A DNA stretch of 64,000 nt, from positions 124,001 to 188,000 of the forward strand of contig NZ_CP113916.1 of assembly GCF_029395455.1 (NCBI RefSeq), written 5' to 3'. Positions 63,249 to 64,000 of this stretch are shown one piece after another. A program made the translations under genes and the position numbers. The notes beneath the pieces are model-generated. The model made no database searches. It was not told the DNA's origin and saw only the letters and a list, made by a program, of their open reading frames with translations. The stretch is from Lactobacillus sp. ESL0785. GTDB lineage: Bacteria > Bacillota > Bacilli > Lactobacillales > Lactobacillaceae. The number at the start of each line of letters is the position of its first letter. Positions within the stretch are counted from its first letter, which is position 1.

Positions 63249-64000
63249 ATGAAAGCAAATTGGAAATATATCTTATCATGGTTAGTTGTGATGATTTTAG
63301 GCTTTGGCTTGATCGACGGTCTAATTGCTTGCGGCGTGATTGATGCTTTTATTGAAAACATGCTGGTTACCATTGGGATTAATATTATTTTGGCAACTGG
63401 ACTTAACCTAATTATTGGTTTTAGTGGGCAGTTTTCACTAGGACATGCTGGTTTTATGGCGATTGGCGCTTATGCGACGGCAATTATTACCCAGTATTGG
63501 AGTACAGAATTGGGCTTCATTACGTCACTGTTTGTTGGGATGATTTTAGCAATGATTATTGCTGCGATTATTGGAACAGCAACCTTTATTCGGTTAAAGG
63601 GTGACTATTTAGCAATTGCAACGCTAGGGGCTGCCGAAATTATTCGCAATGTGATTAATAATTTAAAAATCACGGGTGGTTCTAGTGGTATGTTTAATAT
63701 TCCGCAACTGTGTTCATGGCCGACGGTTTACATTTTGGTGTGTATCACGACAGTTATTTTAATGAACTTTATTCGCTCACGCGATGGGCGCGCTATTAAG
63801 GCAGTGCGTGAAGATGAAATTGCTGCTTCTGCCATGGGGATTAATACTACTAAGTGGAAATTAGCTGCCTTTGTTTTAGGTGGAGTTACTGCTGCTCTTG
63901 CGGGAAGTCTGCATGCTTCCTATTTACAGACGATTGCCCCAAGTGATTTTGGTATTATGGAGTCGATTTCTATCTTAGTAATTGTGGTTTTAGGTGGTGT
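63249..64000 (+). CDS. livM: Branched-chain amino-acid ABC transporter permease LivM (partial, cut by right edge)
   Basis: ATG 63249 after AGGTGGC opens a frame that runs off the window, 250 codons seen. GFSGQFSLGHAGFMAIGAYA and RLKGDYLAIATLGAAEIIR are LivM signatures; AVREDEIAASAMGIN is the EAA loop. It forms the membrane channel with LivH; the ATPases livG and livF should follow beyond the edge. Confidence 0.93.
   Translation, partial: MKANWKYILSWLVVMILGFGLIDGLIACGVIDAFIENMLVTIGINIILATGLNLIIGFSGQFSLGHAGFMAIGAYATAIITQYWSTELGFITSLFVGMILAMIIAAIIGTATFIRLKGDYLAIATLGAAEIIRNVINNLKITGGSSGMFNIPQLCSWPTVYILVCITTVILMNFIRSRDGRAIKAVREDEIAASAMGINTTKWKLAAFVLGGVTAALAGSLHASYLQTIAPSDFGIMESISILVIVVLGG

Noticed and set aside
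1..64000. CRISPR arrays, tRNA/rRNA genes, insertion sequences, prophage attachment sites
   Set aside because: Looked for regular spacers, cloverleaf-like and transposase-like sequence; none was found by eye.

Overview
The window is AT-rich, gene-dense DNA from a low-GC Gram-positive bacterium, most probably a Lactobacillus of the delbrueckii group (helveticus/acidophilus/crispatus type). Pointers are the PepN and DtpT peptide-utilisation genes, an Apf-like cell-wall protein, an AsnA T-box, a FabT-led type II fatty-acid cluster with FabK and no FabI, and a Tyr-type D-Ala:D-Ala ligase. The species is inferred from gene content and not established.

Layout. 1-4.7 kb: two tandem paralogous fused substrate-binding/permease amino-acid transporters (the first runs off the left edge), each behind its own lysine riboswitch with an intrinsic terminator; the second is followed by a DapE-like M20 peptidase. 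4.7-8.6 kb: DNA repair (3-methyladenine glycosylase, Ogt), DUF488, TerC, a sirtuin and two tandem small membrane paralogues. 8.6-20 kb: T-box-controlled asnA, cardiolipin synthase with a hydrolase, RNase H, DUF1002 protein, glycosyltransferase plus an Asp-nucleophile hydrolase, a second PRPP synthetase, a TetR/membrane pair and a GNAT enzyme.

20-25.6 kb is the accessory part: a frameshifted secreted CAP-domain gene, then a compact bacteriocin-like locus. It holds an Rgg-type regulator, a 14-residue peptide ORF, a Sec-exported prepropeptide ending in a C-x46-C hydrophobic domain, an overlapping candidate immunity gene, an N-terminally truncated second C-x44-C peptide, and a divergent secreted CPFC thioredoxin-fold protein that could make the disulfide. 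It is flanked by inverted copies of a 91-residue membrane protein and followed by a holin-like type I toxin-antitoxin module missing from standard ORF calls.

25.6-47 kb: ddl, a MerR-like coiled-coil protein, a YibE/F pair with an esterase, a TetR-SDR-nitroreductase cassette, an Apf-like protein, pepN, dtpT, an L,D-transpeptidase, a DUF4931/hydrolase pair, an ECF S component, two zinc-ribbon membrane proteins (one TcaA-like) and a BceAB-like ABC exporter.

47-57.7 kb: birA divergent from fabT-fabH-acpP-fabK-fabD-fabG-fabF-accB-fabZ-accC-accD-accA, with a consensus promoter and two FabT-like palindromes. BirA would biotinylate the AccB encoded in the same cluster. 57.8-64 kb: a glutamine-type ABC system with two fused binding domains, then a branched-chain amino-acid livJHM operon (livM cut by the right edge). 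The liv operon is preceded by a perfect sigma-A promoter, a Leu-rich 28-residue leader peptide and mutually exclusive hairpins ending in a terminator, which looks like ribosome-mediated attenuation.

Amino-acid supply is the recurring theme (lysine, asparagine, glutamine-type, branched-chain, peptides), with three different RNA-based controls visible: lysine riboswitch (twice), T-box, and leader-peptide attenuator. No tRNA, rRNA, CRISPR array or intact insertion sequence was seen.
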